Assembly: GCF_040939305.1 (NCBI RefSeq)
Contig: NZ_CP162511.1
Location: 2,976,001-3,040,000, forward strand
Reading direction: 5' to 3'
Length of the DNA stretch: 64,000 nt
Source: Herbiconiux sp. A18JL235
GTDB lineage: Bacteria > Actinomycetota > Actinomycetes > Actinomycetales > Microbacteriaceae
Positions 62,095 through 64,000 of the stretch are shown in pieces. A program made the position numbers and the translations under genes. How positions within the stretch are numbered: the stretch's first letter is position 1; every line of letters starts with the position of its first letter. Under the pieces are notes generated by a model. The model was not told the DNA's origin. It saw only the letters and a list, made by a program, of their open reading frames with translations, and did no database searches.

Positions 62095-63414
62095 ATGCCG
62101 GGAGGCAAGAAGCTCAGCCGTAGCGAATTGATCGGTGACGCCGGCATAGCTCTCATCCACGGCAGAGTTGCCGAGATGGGACACGCGTGGCGCGCTCAGA
62201 ACCTCGATGCCGGTATCGATGGCAGCATCGAACTGCGTGACCCGGCTACGGGCGAGATGAGTAACCAGCACGTCTTGGTTCAAAGCAAGGCGAGCAACAA
62301 CCCGTTCGCTGGGGAGACCAATGATCGGTTCCATTACATCTGCGACGAGCGCGACCTCGATTACTGGATGAAGGCGTCTCAGCCGGTGCTTCTGGTCTGT
62401 TCACATCCGGAACTCGGTGAGGCCTGGTGGGTGCACATCCAGAGCTACTTTGCCGAACCAGCGCGGCGCGCCGATCGACGTGTTGACTTCACTAAATCCA
62501 CGATGCGACTCGCCGGCGATATTTCGGAACACCTCTTCGCGATCGCCGATCCGGAAGGCCGCGCCCACACTCCGGTGCCCGTGTTAAAGACTGAGAAACT
62601 GACCTCGAACTTGGTCAGCGTGCTTACACCACGCGTTGCGCTCTCGTATGCAACGACAGCGCGAAAGCCCGGTGACGTCTACCGCGCCCAGCGCCCCACG
62701 GAGCTGCCTCGTCGTCACGACTTCGCTGTGGCTAACGGGCGAATTTGGACATGGTCGCAAGCCGACGGCACAGCTCTAGAAGCCGCAACTCAAGGTTCCC
62801 CCGAGGCTCACGACATCGATTTTCTGGCAGGCGACGGCGATTCCGGGGAGAGATTAGTCGTACAGCTACTCAGCGGAGCGCTGCGAGACGATCTCCGGGA
62901 AGACTGCGACATGGACCTCAACCGACGGATTCTGTACTTCCGAGCGCCTGAAGACCTCAGCATGCGAAAGTGGCACACGGGAGGATCACACTCACGGACG
63001 GTTTTTAAGGGGTACCCGAGCAAGAAGGACCCTTCAAGAATGAGCTATTACCGACACGCCGCCCTCAGCTGGCGTTTCCTACGCGCCGACGACTATTGGT
63101 TCTGTGCGCTCTTGCCCGACTACTACTTCAGCTGGGACGGCCGACATGAGTCCAACTTCGCAGCGAGCCTCCTCACCAAGATGAAGCAGATGGATCGTCA
63201 TGCGGCGGTCCGTCAAGAAACGCTGATGTGGGCGTCGATTCTTCGCCGCGAGGGCAACTTGATCGAGACTCCCCGCTCACGCATCCTCGAGTTCGGCGAG
63301 CTTCAGTCCTTCGTCATCGACCGCGGCATCGACGACAGCGCCTGGAAGCGCCCGGTGGAGCCGGCGGTAAACAGTGGAGACACGGAACTCGACCTCTTCG
63401 GTGATTCCGCGTGA
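62095..63414 (+). CDS. DREN(DUF4365)-APAZ nuclease of a short-Argonaute (SPARDA-type) system
   Basis: 439 residues. N-terminal DUF4365/DREN nuclease (~1-150): SRSELIGDAGIALIHGRVAEMG, then the PD-(D/E)xK core with Asp/Glu in DAGIDGSIEL and Gln-x-Lys in HVLVQSKAS, followed by DYWMKASQPVLLV. The remaining ~250 residues, with no other motif, take the place of the APAZ domain that binds short pAgos. In SPARDA the pAgo-guide complex detects invader nucleic acid and unleashes this nuclease to kill or arrest the cell. ATG 62095 has GGGGAGG seven bases upstream. Two TTA codons (62584, 62854) and lower GC suggest transfer. GTGA overlap with the pAgo gene. Confidence 0.82.
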   Translation: MPGGKKLSRSELIGDAGIALIHGRVAEMGHAWRAQNLDAGIDGSIELRDPATGEMSNQHVLVQSKASNNPFAGETNDRFHYICDERDLDYWMKASQPVLLVCSHPELGEAWWVHIQSYFAEPARRADRRVDFTKSTMRLAGDISEHLFAIADPEGRAHTPVPVLKTEKLTSNLVSVLTPRVALSYATTARKPGDVYRAQRPTELPRRHDFAVANGRIWTWSQADGTALEAATQGSPEAHDIDFLAGDGDSGERLVVQLLSGALRDDLREDCDMDLNRRILYFRAPEDLSMRKWHTGGSHSRTVFKGYPSKKDPSRMSYYRHAALSWRFLRADDYWFCALLPDYYFSWDGRHESNFAASLLTKMKQMDRHAAVRQETLMWASILRREGNLIETPRSRILEFGELQSFVIDRGIDDSAWKRPVEPAVNSGDTELDLFGDSA

Positions 63415-64000
63415 AGCTCGCATTCATCGATGAGCCCGATCTTGAGTTCGCGAACGGAAGCCGCCACACGGATCCACGGCACGGTGTCACGTTCTATGGG
63501 CCAGCGGATCTCAACAGTTCTGGATCACGCACGATCCGCGTAGGCATCGTTGGCACCAAGGAAGCGATCGATGGAGTGAAGCGTTGGCTGGACAGCTGCC
63601 GCACCCCGATAGCCGCGAAGCGCAGCCATTTGACAGGACTCTTCGTAGCCTTTCCAGGGTTCGCAACGAACGCCGGGTTTCACTCGACGATCGTATGGGA
63701 CTCGCGGCTCGAGCGCACCATATCCGCCAGCGAACTGCGAAAACTCGACGGCATGAACCCTCTGAGGGCTATCGAACAAGCTGTCGAGCTCTACGATTCC
63801 GAGCTGTCCGCGCTCAACGAGGAGCCGGGCTGCGACGTCGTCATTGTCTGTCGACCTGACTCCCTGCCCGAGCAAGTCTCGACCATCGGCAACTCGGACA
63901 AGCCATGGCAGGACCCGAAGGTTGTTTCCGTCGGAGCTGACTTCCGAGCACTTCTCAAGGCTCGATCACTCAAGACGTCACGCCCAATACAGATCCTGAG
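63411..64000 (+). CDS. Short prokaryotic Argonaute (MID-PIWI), N-terminal part, cut by window end
   Basis: 196 codons seen, frame open at the edge. The start MKLAFIDEPDLEFANG...HTDPRHGVTFYGP follows the conserved opening of short pAgos (xxEPxLxFAxG...DxRxGLxxFGP), then VGIVGTKEAIDGVKRWLD, FPGF, and the MID-type strand CDVVIVCRPDSLPEQV. Length and catalytic state of PIWI cannot be judged here; short pAgos are usually ~450-500 residues and inactive. GTG 63411 overlaps the nuclease stop (GTGA), the expected operon order of nuclease-APAZ then pAgo. Confidence 0.82.
   Translation, partial: MKLAFIDEPDLEFANGSRHTDPRHGVTFYGPADLNSSGSRTIRVGIVGTKEAIDGVKRWLDSCRTPIAAKRSHLTGLFVAFPGFATNAGFHSTIVWDSRLERTISASELRKLDGMNPLRAIEQAVELYDSELSALNEEPGCDVVIVCRPDSLPEQVSTIGNSDKPWQDPKVVSVGADFRALLKARSLKTSRPIQIL

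Overview
The window looks like chromosomal DNA of a high-GC actinobacterium, most likely a Microbacteriaceae member (Herbiconiux/Leifsonia type; inferred from composition and gene style, not from a marker gene). Support: GC near 70 percent over most of the window, many GTG/TTG starts, chains of genes joined by 4-base ATGA/GTGA overlaps, the actinobacterial rsmI-pmt gene pair, and -10 boxes (TANNNT) six bases before start codons, as expected of leaderless mRNAs. No rRNA, tRNA, CRISPR array or transposase was seen.

Layout. 1-2.6 kb: 3' end of an IclR regulator and an opposing FAH-hydrolase / truncated dehydrogenase / SDR operon behind a perfect 12-7-12 palindrome. 2.6-6.2 kb: rsmI, pmt, YeiH-type transporter. 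6.3-7 kb: a 48-bp tandem repeat, then a Gdx guanidinium exporter under a recognisable guanidine-III riboswitch. 7.1-13.1 kb: a giant SARP/ATPase regulator facing a drug-type ABC exporter; three related large inverted repeats lie upstream of the exporter. 13.5-25.4 kb: DUF255 and DUF1684 proteins, HrpA helicase, MFS, aldo/keto reductase, XRE/SDR pair, FitAB-like toxin-antitoxin. 25.4-29.2 kb: excalibur/G5 protein, DHA2 exporter, lipoprotein.

29.3-42 kb is a catabolic region. A seven-gene operon (M20 hydrolase, IclR, sugar ABC ATPase, permease, binding protein, SMP-30 lactonase, SDR) diverges from a muconolactone-isomerase-like gene and is followed by an enolase-superfamily dehydratase, then AKR-SDR-RidA-aminotransferase. 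Together they resemble uptake and oxidation of a sugar acid or amide-linked sugar; the substrate is not evident. 43.5-45.7 kb holds the folate-independent methionine synthase pair MesX/MesD, preceded by a 32-codon leader peptide ending in clustered cysteines. 45.8-53.3 kb carries regulator/target pairs (MerR-SDR, HxlR-DoxX, MarR-hydrolase), a RelE-type toxin-antitoxin and two Tat-exported proteins.

53.6-64 kb is defence-associated. It starts with a 2,044-residue DUF4011-helicase-Vsr-DUF3320 protein (Hhe-like), continues through a lower-GC stretch with a large hairpin and two broken genes (a G6 frameshift and an in-frame amber codon), and ends in a two-gene short-Argonaute operon: a DUF4365 (DREN)-APAZ nuclease followed by the N-terminus of a short pAgo cut by the window edge. 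This matches the SPARDA type of short-pAgo defence and is the most interesting system here.
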